A stretch of DNA of 64,000 bases from Schizonepeta tenuifolia (lineage: Eukaryota > Streptophyta > Magnoliopsida > Lamiales > Lamiaceae). The stretch lies in NCBI GenBank assembly GCA_029490685.1, contig CM055956.1, positions 74,351,545-74,415,544 of the forward strand, given 5' to 3'. The position numbers and the translations under genes were made by a program. The notes beneath the pieces were generated by a model. That model worked only from the letters and a program-made list of their open reading frames with translations. It was not told where the DNA came from and did not search any database. This document shows positions 22,178-32,785 of the stretch, in pieces (the stretch's first letter is position 1; every line of letters starts with the position of its first letter).

Positions 22178-23513
22178 TCATTTTTCTACCACTTTAGCTA
22201 GCTCGACCCTCTAAATTGATTTTTTCTTTTCCCGTTGTTTGAGGTTCTTGAATTATTCATGGCACTGGATTATCTCTTTTAGATTTCATTTACTATAAAA
22301 GTGAGGTTTCCGCTTCGATCAAATGTTGCATACTTGACTATGGTCATGAAGCGTACTTCAGTTAAATTTTGGAAACCTCTATAATATCACCCTGTAGAAA
22401 TAAATGTATTAGAATAAAATGAAATAGAATAACTTTTTTGTTAATATTTTATAGTCCATCCTTCCACGAAAATTGTATCATTAAGACTACTTTCATTTGT
22501 CCATAAAAAAATGTCACTTCTATTTTTATGTATTACCCTACACAACTCTTTACAAACATCCCGCACCTTTTTATAATGGAGAATCTCTTTTTCCTCTCAA
22601 CAAATTTCTACCACAAATTTCTTAAGATGATGGATTCCTTTCTCAACAAACATCTACCATATACTCATCAATCGGCATCCTACATATACTACATCAACTT
22701 CATTGAACATCGTAATATGCACATTATAATCCCCCTATACAACATTTGGGGTTATTCTATACCTAAAATAGTATTAAATAAAAGTTAATACTACATTCGG
22801 TCCCCAAATAACTTTCTATCCCAAATAACTTCCTACTTATTTTTTATCAAACCCACACAATAAAATATTACATTACCCTTACTCATAACAATTTTTTTCT
22901 TAATTTCTGTGTCACTCCCTCTTAGAAACTTATTTTAGGACCGGACCAGACGTGGTACATATTTTATTATAAAGTTTTATGTAGTTGTATTCTAATTATC
23001 ATTACAATTTCCTCATTACATCTTTTTCATATTGTACTTCCAACATTTTTAGGTAGGATGTTGAGCACTTTTTATAAGAATTGTACCATATTATTGATTT
23101 GTTTTAAATTCCATCAACAATTTCCATCAAGTAATAGTAAGATTCATGTAATATAAAATAAGAAATTCTTAATAATTAATTAATCATAATTAGTAAAATG
23201 ATAAATATATATATTCTTAGAATAAAATAAGGGTTTGAACAAACTATATGTCTAGTTGTTTATCAAATATTTATTACGATGTAATATTAATTTTATTTTC
23301 TAATAGAGTGTAAATCAACTTTATGTTCATTATTATATATATAATATAATATGCACTAATACTGAATTTTGAATTAAAAATCAGAAAAGTAGAGTATCTG
23401 ATTTTCCCAAGAAAATATATATTATCTTAACTCTCGAGTAAATATGGATTCTACTTTGGTTTAATTTGGACGTCAGTGAGTATAATGGAATTGACAAGTT
23501 AATATATATATAT

Positions 23514-23870
23514 ATGGTGTAAATCTAGTATGAATTCATCCTTATATGAGTCAGTAGGAATTGTACATTAATATTACTTCGGAAATGCACAAAATGCAGT
23601 ACTTTAATGCACAAACATGGCAAAGGGCATATTACACTAACTCAATGCACAAATATTTGACAAATTTTACACTAACTCAATGCACAACATGAAATAATAT
23701 AATGCATTAACTAAATCAGATAATGCATAAACTATATCAAATTTTTTAATTTTTTTATCAATATATATTTGTGCATTGAAATAATGTAATTTATGCATTA
23801 ACTGATGTGATAAAAATGCATGGTTCCTACGGACTCATATAATTATGAGTTCCTATATGATCCTCTCCAT
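23514..23870. mobile_element. MITE-like element with about 55 bp imperfect inverted ends
   Basis: The left end runs ATGG...ATATGAGTCAGTAGGAA and the complemented right end ATGG...ATATGAGTCCGTAGGAA. Both sides lie in (AT)n tracts, so a target duplication cannot be told. The interior repeats the word AATGCACAA (or its complement TTGTGCATT) about six times. It encodes nothing. Confidence 0.65.
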
Positions 23871-24099
23871 ATATATATATATATATATTCATAGTTGTGT
23901 ATCCAAAACGTTCAAGAAGATATAGAGACTGATGGTACATGTACGTGTAATAGTTTATGCCAATTTTCTTTAAGCTCTTTCAAAGTCTCCAGTTGTACCA
24001 ATTTACTCGTAACTTTAATATAACATAAAAGTAATATACGTAAATTGATCAAATATAAAGTTTCTATATAATTAAATAAAATATAAAATTATTTATTTA

Positions 24100-24243
24100 T
24101 GATGATGTTATTTAATATTTAATAATAGTCATATTTAATTTAAATGTTATATTTTCAATATTTGTCTTAAACAATCACTTATATTTCTCATATTTATACA
24201 GTTCTAAGTTTATAGTCGTTTCTCTTTGAGATGATATGGCTAT
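24100..24243. repeat. Left arm of a 145 bp inverted repeat
   Basis: It reads ...AATAGTCATATTTAA...CTTAAACAATCACTTATATTTCTC...TCTCTTTGAGATGATATGGCTAT. The same sequence is found inverted at 25616-25760 with about ten differences. Confidence 0.85.
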
Positions 24244-24689
24244 ACATGAAAAGGGATAAAAATTATAGAATCAATTTTCACTATTGATCACTTACATTTT
24301 CACCTTTGAACATCTCTTGATATTCTGGTGAGATTTGTAATATGGATGTGAATGTACTTTGTAATTATCATCAACCTAATAAATACTATTGAATGCATTG
24401 CTATATAATTATGCATGCATCACCCAAAACTTTTATTGAGTGACATTTAAAATAGTTACAATTGGTTTTTGGCCCATGAATTTTTTCAAGTTCCCTTCAT
24501 GTGTAGCCTGATAAACACTCATTGTTATAGCAACTAAGCTTGTTTTTCTTCTCTTTTTGTTAAGCTTTTGACTTTGAATGTGACTTGTTTTGCATAAAAT
24601 TCGTTATCTTAGATTTGTATCACGTTTTGCAGAGTTTGTGCATGTGTGTATGTAAATTGAGGTGCTTTAAGCTGAAAGAAAAGATTCAA

Positions 24690-25618
24690 AGAAGAGCGAA
24701 ATCGAAGAATCGGGACGAAGAAGTGAGAAATCGGACGAAAGGGAAAACTCAAACCGGCGCCCCAAAAGAGGAACCGGCGGGTTGCAGTGTCGAACCGGCG
24801 GTTCAGGGGTGAACCGCCGGTCAAGCCGCCGAGAAAACCTGGATGGATTTTGTAGTGTTAATGTCGACTGGCGGTCCGGTCGGCGCCCTGCCGGCAACCC
24901 ACCGATTTGGGTGGCAGACCGCCGGTTTGGGTGGTCGGACCGCCGATTTGGCTAATTTTGTACCAGAAATTTTGAAATTGCCCTTTTTTACGTTTTTAAC
25001 ATGTTTTAGCACTTCTTGTACCCTATATAAAGGAGATTTAGCCCAAAAAATGTGGTATCTTTCATCCTAGCTTAGCTCTCTCTTCCCAAAGTTTTCATTT
25101 AGGGTTTGAATTAGATTTTAATCATTATAATCAAGTAAAAAGGTTGGATTTGGATTGTTTTGAAGATTTATTTAAAGATTTCTCCATTTGGGTTCTTAGT
25201 ATCTCTAATTATGCATTCAATTATCATTTCTTGTGTTATTTCTCTTCTTATGTCTAGCTAAATTTTTTTAGTTGGTTTTCGGGATTTGTGATGATTTAAT
25301 GGTGGTTTTGATCTTAGCTCTCTAATTCTAATTCTCTTCTCCTATTTGATTGTGGATTTGGGTCTTGATTTCATATAGAAATTATTGATCATCTTTCTTA
25401 CATGCCAAGTGTTTGTGGAAATTCTTAATAGGTTTTTACATGCATGGAAATCAAATTGTCACATCATGCATGGTTTTGAGACTTAACAAGTGATGAATTC
25501 ATGCATGGAAGCTTTAATTCTTTGTGCCTTTTAGAATTGAATTGTCGTCTTGAGTCTTAGCCGAGAGAGTCGATAGTTTGATCCTCTTTTGTTATCTATC
25601 GAGAGAGGATAGTGAATA
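24690..25618 (+). mobile_element. Athila-like LTR fragment between inverted arms
   Basis: The sequence has a CCGGCG/CCGCCG-rich block (24755-24955), a TATA box TATATAAA at 25024-25031, a leader with CTCTCTCTTCCC, and a terminal part (about 25480-25618) that matches the reverse complement of the Athila 5' LTR at 8915-9050. So it is an LTR fragment in plus orientation. Neither true LTR end is seen: the left limit is uncertain and the right one abuts the inverted arm. Confidence 0.65.
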
Positions 25619-25760
25619 GCCATATCATCTCAAAGAGAAACAACGATAATCTTAGAACTGTATAAATATAAGAAATATAAGTGATTGTTTAAGACTTAAA
25701 TATTGGAAATATAGCATTTAACTTAAATATGACTATTTGTCAAATAAATAACACGATGAT
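25616..25760. repeat. Right arm of the 145 bp inverted repeat
   Basis: Inverted copy of 24100-24243. It starts exactly where the LTR homology ends, followed by A10 and ordinary AT-rich DNA. Confidence 0.85.
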
Positions 25761-26040
25761 AAAAAAAAAATTACTTGATCACTATAGTAATGTCCCTCGA
25801 ACTTTTTAAATCTGTTTGGCTTTTGACTGGAACCAATTTACTATCTCAACGTTTATCTTATTGTCATCTACTTACAAAACTTTTAAACTATTTGATAAAT
25901 ATAATTGCTAATTTACATTAAAATTATAGATCTTTATAATGTGATATATGTGTATCGCACGGACCTATATACTAATAGTATATTAATTAATATTCATATT
26001 TTTTTATTTTATGTATCTAAAACATGTAATTTGGGACAAA

Positions 26041-26459
26041 TAAAAAAGTTTATACACTTTCACAAGCAGTACTTTAATTTGTACAAGTTTACACAATTTT
26101 CATACAAACTTATGCATATTCATTCTCATAGTATTTTTGTTATGTTATTCATTATCCAATTGAAGCTAATAGAAACAAACCGACAAACGATTCAACCTGA
26201 AATTGCAAAATTTCACATACATGCTAAAGTATTATAATATTTCATTTTTTGACGACTAAAAAAGATTATACAATTTCACAAGCAATACATTGATTTGTAG
26301 AAGTTTATACAATTTTCATACAAACTCATGCATATTCATTCTCATAGTATTTTTGTTTATGTTATTCATTATCCAACTGAAGCTAATAGAATCAACCTTA
26401 AAGCGATTCAACCCAAAATTGCAAAATTTTACATACATGTTAAAGTATTATAATTTTTT
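26041..26459. repeat. Tandem duplication, two copies of about 216 bp
   Basis: Copy 1 (26041-26256) and copy 2 (from 26257) share TTTCACAAGCARTAC, TTTTCATACAAACT(T/C)ATGC, CATTCTCATAGTATTTTTG and TTCATTATCCAA(T/C)TGAAGC in the same order. Both are AT-rich and non-coding. Confidence 0.9.
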
Positions 26460-27548
26460 TTTTGAGATTTTTTCTTATTATTCTGCATGTAAATTATAGA
26501 GCTAATTAAATCACTTGTAAAATAGTTAAGTGGTAATTTATTAATTGCATCATAATAGACCAACACAATTCATCGAAAGCAATGAAGAGTTATAATAAGA
26601 CAAAATTTCTAATATAATTTGATTTTTATAAGAGCTATAATAGGATTACATCATTGAATTATGATTTTAAAGTAATTATTCATTTATTATTAAATTACAC
26701 CATTACCCTTACAATAAATATAATAAGAAAGATATATTAGGCGAACCAAATTTTGTAAGAATCCGTTCTTTTTTTTTTGGTAAATAAATTCTATTAATTC
26801 ACCAATGTATTTACAAGGGAAAATAGCTCTTTTATAATAGGTATAAATTGAATATAGATATTCTATTATTTCAAATTTGAATTAGGATAGATTAATCCAT
26901 TAATTTTTTATTATTAAATATTGGTATGTTAATTAAATTTTCAAATTTAAATTGGATAGATCAATCCACAAATTTTTATTATTATTAAATATAAGTATGT
27001 TAATGAAATTAATTAATTATTTTTGTTCTATTTCCATTTGAATAATGTTATACTTGTCTAATTAAATTTTCTAATACTTGAGATATATATCTAATATCTC
27101 GTGGTCAATGAGATTTGATCTAGAATATATACAATTATATACAATTATAATATATATCTAATGATAATAAAATATATATTAATTAATAAGGGTATTATAG
27201 GCAAATCAAAAGTTTTCAACAAGACACTATAAATATAGGTATAGGTATAGATATAGATATAGATAGATATAGATATAGATATAAATGTATGAGTACGTTG
27301 AAAAAAAAAAATCATACGGCTTTTAAGGAATGTACTCATACTTATGTATTCACTTTTGTATACCATACGGTAAGAATATTCATTACGTCAATCTTTCTTT
27401 AAATTTATTTCATAACTACTTAATTTCAATATTCTTTAGCTTGAATCGCCTTATAACTACGTATTTAATTTAACCTACTTTAATTTCTACGCTAATTGTC
27501 ATGTGCTGAAGTTTGCAAAACATTTAAATTTAACTTGCATCTAAAATT
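26460..27548. other. AT-rich intergenic DNA with a (GATATA)n-type microsatellite
   Basis: A TATAGA/GATATA tract lies at about 27231-27293. An imperfect duplication around GGTATGTTAAT(T/G)AAAT is visible near 26920 and 26995. No gene is seen. Confidence 0.6.
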
Positions 27549-28270
27549 TAGGGGTGTTCACGGTCTGATTTGGTGCGATTTGATACTAAATTTCAAACCA
27601 AATCGTAAAATACGGTTTGGTAATTTTTTGGAACCAAATCGAACTGATTAAGTAGTAAAACCAAACCAATCCAAACTGTAATAAAACGGTTTGGTGCGGT
27701 TTAGTTTGCAGTTTATCAATATTTTTTTATTTTCTTCGTAATAGAAATAAAATGAATTAAATAAAGTTGTTGTCATGACCATGTACGTTTTTCTTTTTTG
27801 CTAGAATAAATATACTAGAAGTCTAGGATAACATTATTTGGCTAAATAGTAAATTATAGTAAAATAATTTCACATTCTCTACCTTTTCTATTGAAAACAA
27901 TTTGAATTTGAAAAAAATATAGAAGAAAAGAAAACAAATAGAAATTTGTACCTTGTATTCAAAGGTGAAGATAAGTCACTATAACAATTAATTGAAAATG
28001 TATAATAAATTGTAACGTTTAATGATTTTAAATTGTACTATTTCATTAATTAAATTTGTATAACACTCATATATGACATACAATCAAAAAAATCTCTATT
28101 TCGTTACATAATAAATAAAATAATAATATTAACATCAATATATGAAATACAGTTTTTCGATTTACGGTTTGATTTGGTTTGAATTTTCTTAAAAATCAAA
28201 CCTAAACCATAAACTATAATATTAAAAATTTTAAACCAAATCATATTTTCGAAACCGAAAAATCTAACTT
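27549..28270. mobile_element. hAT-type MITE copy A, right end decayed
   Basis: It starts TAGGGGTGTTCACGGT and follows the copy at 30010-30739 through its whole length (shared words: TTTCTTCGTAATAGAAATAA, AAAGTTGTTGTCATGACCAT, ACATTCTCTAC). Subterminal regions repeat AAACCAAAT and CGGTTTGGT. The right terminus is no longer recognisable, so the end is approximate. Confidence 0.8.
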
Positions 28271-28699
28271 TTAATTCGATTTAATTTGGGTTTAAACTAA
28301 AACTTGTTTCATAAAAAGAAAACAAAAACTTTCGTTTAAAACTTCCAAGTTGGTTCAGGCCTTAAATGGGCCTGTGATGAGTTGTTTTTCAAATTTCTTT
28401 TTCCAGAAAGTTATATATGTACACAAACAACTTAACCGTACATGTTAATTATAATCACATAAGGCAAATTTTAGCCTGCAACGCGTCTCACAATGTGTAG
28501 ACCGGGTCGATCCGGTTGGGATCCAGGTTGATTCAGTTAATTTGTTGATCTTTTTTTTTCTTACGATCTGATTATATGCACCATTGTGTACTTATATGTA
28601 TTACACTACATAATGAGAAGCAGCCCTTTTTTTAGTTTTATTAATATATTTTCCCCTATTTTTTGAGATGCACCACATAGTTTATACAGATTTACTACC
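28271..28699. other. Intergenic DNA
   Basis: No feature recognised. Confidence 0.5.
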
Positions 28700-28707
28700 A
28701 TATATAA

Positions 28708-29247
28708 CAGTGGTGGAACTACCCTTATCAATGGTGGGGTAATTGCCCCACCTCAATTTGGGCTATATATACCTCATGTCATGAAGAAACTCACACATAT
28801 ATTAAAACTTGCCCCACCAAAAATAAAATAAAATAAGGGCATAACTCACAAGGATAAAAAAATAAAATTTAATTAAATAAAAGTATTTGACCTCTTGTCT
28901 TCCTTTCTTTAAAAGTACTGACTTTTTGTCTTCCTTTCATTAAAAACGAGAGAAAGAGTATAACAATAGAGAGGAAAAGAGAGAGAAGAAAATATCAAAA
29001 TACCATTATATTTCAATCATCTTCTCCATGTTCTCTATCGTAGAGAAGGGGGAGAAAAGAAAATATCAAAATACCATTCAATAGAGAGGAAATTTTTTAT
29101 ACCGTAGATAATAAACTAATATTATGTCGTTTTTAGAATATATGTAATAATTATTGTAAGAATATTTTATTATATAATTTTTATTAAAAAATATTGTCCT
29201 AAATATTTTGCCCCCCCCCTCCCTTAAGGGGCCTAGCTCCGCCACTG
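28708..29247. mobile_element. Non-autonomous hAT-type element with perfect 8 bp target duplication
   Basis: ATATATAA flanks both sides (28700-28707, 29248-29255). The left end is CAGTGGTGGAACTA and the complemented right end CAGTGGCGGAGCTA, a 14 bp terminal repeat with two mismatches. The element is 540 bp and has no transposase; a direct repeat with GAGAAAAGA and AAAATATCAAAATACCATT lies in its middle. Confidence 0.88.
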
Positions 29248-29293
29248 ATATATAATGATATGCACAACCATGTGTACCGAGATGCACCATACT

Positions 29294-29294
<1 letters not shown>

Positions 29295-29359
<65 letters not shown>
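29295..29359. repeat. (TTA)21-22 microsatellite
   Basis: An uninterrupted TTA trinucleotide tract of about 65 bp, followed by some 280 bp of diffuse ATT-rich sequence. Confidence 0.95.
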
Positions 29360-29360
<1 letters not shown>

Positions 29361-29879
29361 AAAATAATTCTAATAATTATAATTAAGTATTAAACAATAA
29401 TATTATTTAATTATAATTTTTATATTATTATATCAATTAACTATTAAACGTATTATAATAATATTAAATCAATAATAAATAGTAACATTTATTATTTTTA
29501 TTATTATATTATTTTTATTATTGTAGTTAGTATAAAAATATTATCATTACTATTATTAATAAATAATATTAAAATAATATTTTATTATATTTATTTAATA
29601 TTAAAATTATTATTAAACTAATTAAAAAGTTTAATTTCATTCCTTGCGTATACCAGTCATAGAAATATCATTCTTCATTCCATTCCATTCCATTTTCATT
29701 TTATTACCAAGATCATTTCATTCATACGTACCAACCATCACCTAAGGGTATGCACTCTTGCGAAACTACACATTTTGATATTTTAAAATGCAAATACTTT
29801 CATATATAATGACGATCATTTATAAAATTACAAATTTAAGTTTTTATTATGAAACACAAAACATAATTACATGCATAGA
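29360..29879. other. Very AT-rich intergenic DNA
   Basis: Diffuse TTA/AAT repetition; no gene. A (CATTC)n-like bit lies near 29668-29695. Confidence 0.5.
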
Positions 29880-30878
29880 ATAGGTGCTTATGAAAATCAA
29901 AACCAACGTGGTGAGCGTCGTATACTCTCAAATAATTTCTGCAAATCCTGCTTAAAATCAAAATGAGTATAGTAATAAGCAGGGTCGAACCATAGAGAAC
30001 GGGATAATCTAGGGGTGTTGGCGGTCTGGTTTGGTGCAGTTTGATACTAAACCCAAACCAAATCGTAAAATATGGTTTGGTAATTTTTTGGAACCAAACC
30101 GAACTAATTAAGTAGTAAAACTAAATCAAACCAAACCATAATAATACAGTTTGGTGCGGTTTGGTTTGCGATTTATCAATATTTTTTCATTTTCTTCGTA
30201 ATAGAAATAAAATGAATTAAATAAAGTTGTTGTCATGACCATATACATTTTTCTCTTTTGCTAGAATAAATATACTAGGACTCTAGGATAACATTATTTA
30301 GCTAAATAGTAAATTATAGTACAATAATTTCACATTCTCTACTTTTTCTATCGAAAACAAATTGAATTTGAAAAGTATATAGAAGAAAAGAAAATAAATA
30401 GAAATTCGTACTTTGTATTCAAAGATGAAGAAGATAAGCCACTGTAACAATTAATTGAAAATGTATAGTAGATTGTAGGGTTTAATGATTCTAAATTGTA
30501 CGACTTCATTAATTAAATTTGTATAACACTCAGATAAGACATGCAATCAAGAAAATCTCTATTTCCTCACATAATAAATAAAATGATAATATTAATATCA
30601 TTATATCAAATACGATTTTTCGGTTTACAGTATTGGTTTGGTTTGAATTTTCTTAAAAACCAAACCTAAACCATAAACCAAAATTTTAGAAAAATCCAAA
30701 TCGAACCATATTTCTTAAACCAAACTTTGAACACCCCTAGGTTAATCACTTATTTTTCCCGTGAATTAATTTTGGTGCATCCACCACGCCTTAAATTTGA
30801 GTTTTTTTCTTAACTATTAACTAAAAATAAAAAAAAAACTAAATTGCAACGAGATATTAATCAAAGAAAAATAACTCG
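29880..30878. other. Old LTR-like sequence, left part, interrupted by a hAT copy
   Basis: Outside the hAT copy (30010-30739) the DNA reads AATAAGCAGGGTCGAACCATAGAGAACGGG...GTGAATTAATTTTGGTGCATCC. Words of the form GGGTCGAACCACAGAGA are common in the transcribed part of plant gypsy LTRs. It continues after the copia element at 44588. The class is a tentative inference. Confidence 0.35.
30010..30739. mobile_element. hAT-type MITE copy B
   Basis: Ends TAGGGGTGTT and AACACCCCTA form a perfect 10 bp terminal repeat. The flanks GGATAATC (30002-30009) and GGTTAATC (30740-30747) are an 8 bp duplication with one mismatch. It is 730 bp, non-coding, with CGGTTTGGT and AAACCAAA motifs near both ends. 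Confidence 0.9.
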
Positions 30879-32449
30879 TGATGGTCCCGATACGAGATAC
30901 TGGTGTATGGGGGGGGGGGGAATACACCAGTTAGGATTTTTCAACTTTCGAAAAACTTAACACTTGAAATCAACTTCAACTGAGTGAGAGGACTCAGTTG
31001 GGATCTCACAGCTGAGTAAGCAACCTCAGCTGGAAGATTGGTGCTGTGCGGAATGTGGTGGAAAATAAACTCGTAAAATCAAACTCACGCTTTTATGCAC
31101 GGTTGGTCAAAACCAAAACTGTTGTTGTGAAAGTATGCAGATTGTATGCGGTTAGATTGTCAGTTGAGATATGCAAAATAATGACTGAACACAAATCAAC
31201 ACGACACACAAGATTTACGTGGTTCGGAGAGAACTCCTATGTCCACGGGGAGATGTGAGTCCACACACCTCAGTCCAAGTTCTTCTGGACAGTTCCACTC
31301 AACTTACGCGGGCTGAGCAACCGTTACAGTTTAGTTTGCGGGCACTAAACAGCCTAAGTCAAGTTTGCAGGTACTTGACAACCTAACTACTCAATTACAG
31401 GAAGAGTAAGGTCCTAGCACACTTTTTAGGGTGTGAGAAAGGGTAGGATTTCCAACTACAGCTCGATCAATAATGAGAGCTGGATCTAAGGCTTGAACGG
31501 ATAAACACTCAACCTAAGATCAAAAACGGTTTCGAATTCTAGGAACCCTCAGCTACTAATGTTCTCTCAAAATGGAACTCTCAGCTGCTGATGCTCTTAG
31601 ATGATGATGTTGCAGATTTGCTTTGATTACTCTCGAGAAAGCTCTTGAATTTTTCGTCGTCTATGTGTCTATCTGCATATCTGTCCTTCTCGAATGAGAG
31701 GATGCCTCTATTTATAGGCGGAGAGAATCAACTAGCCGTTGGAGGAGCAGTTGATCTCTGATCGGTTGAAAGCGATGGCTTGTCTCTCATCTCTGCAGAC
31801 TTTCCCGATATGGCATCTGTGCTCTTCTGCTTTCCATCTGAGACAGCCTTGTGTTGGGCCAGATGGGGTAATGACTGAACGGTCAAACCCTCATGTGACT
31901 TCCTTTTGAAATTCAAATCTTTGACAGTCAACTTCGGTTTGTCGGTTGAACGTCTTGACCTTCATCTGAGTGATCTTCAGCTGATGTTCCGATCTGTCGA
32001 GTTCTCAGCTGACTTTGAACTTCAAAACAGTTGAACTCCTTGTTCAGATTCTATAACTGAGGTTCTGAAACTGAACCCTCAGTTGTCTTCCACTTCTTTA
32101 CTCAGTTGGGTTTGAACCCTCAGATGATTTCCTTTTCATCTGATGTTCTCTTCCTCTCAACTGTTTCTCATCTGATGAGCGCTCAGTTGGTTTCCTTCAA
32201 CTGATGTTTTGAAGACTTCCCCTTGTTTGCATCTGAACAAATGAACTCTCAGTTGTCTTTCTTCACAACTGATGTTCTGTCTGAGTGACGCCTTGTTGTC
32301 ATCTTCAGCTGGAGACCTGTAAAGATAGAATCTTAACTTTGCTCAAACAGCGAGCCTAAATTCTAACATTAGGTTCTGGCAACATCTACTCGGTTGGGGT
32401 CAGCCGGTTTTGGAATTCATCAAAACTTATACTAATAAATTTCCCAACA
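30879..32449 (-). repeat. 3' LTR of the complete copia element
   Basis: In plus coordinates it begins TGATGGTCCCG and ends TTTCCCAACA. Minus-strand features are U3 with repeated CAGTTG/CAACTG words, the TATA box TATAAATAG (plus strand CTATTTATA, 31708-31716) and, near the end, a hairpin with a C12 loop (30889-30935). Confidence 0.95.
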
Positions 32450-32466
32450 ATTTCCCCCTTTTTGAT
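32450..32466 (-). other. Polypurine tract of the complete copia element
   Basis: On the minus strand AAAAAGGGGGAAAT lies directly before the 3' LTR start TGTTGGGAAA, the position of the plus-strand primer. Confidence 0.9.
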
Positions 32467-32785
32467 GATGCCAAAACCACTTACAACTTGAAACCACTAC
32501 TGATCTAAACCTCACTAACTTATCTAAAATCTCAGCTGAAATTCTAGACAGTCTATAAGATAAAACAACAAAGGGTTAGCACAGTTATAACATGAAATTG
32601 AAAGACTTTGTGATTCAGAGCTTGGACAATGAGGAATTGTTCATCAAGGTGAATCGTATTATATACTTTGAAGTTTTTGTTACAACTGAAGGTTACAAAG
32701 ATAAGCGCAAAACATAGAAAGATACAACAGTTGCTTCAAAAACTACAACATCCAAAAACATTATCAGCTCAAAAACTTTGACAGC

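Larger units (their letters stand above)
20603..23513. other. Intergenic AT-rich DNA, mostly featureless
   Basis: It contains a twin CACGTG site (21120-21136), a possible coding remnant on the minus strand (21896-22177) and a phrase around AATAAAGATGGAAAAATGAA...TATATTATTATT repeated at about 21495 and 21825. No gene or complete transposon is recognised. Confidence 0.5.

Noticed and set aside
29295..29359. CRISPR-like or satellite array
   Set aside because: A plain TTA microsatellite without spacers.
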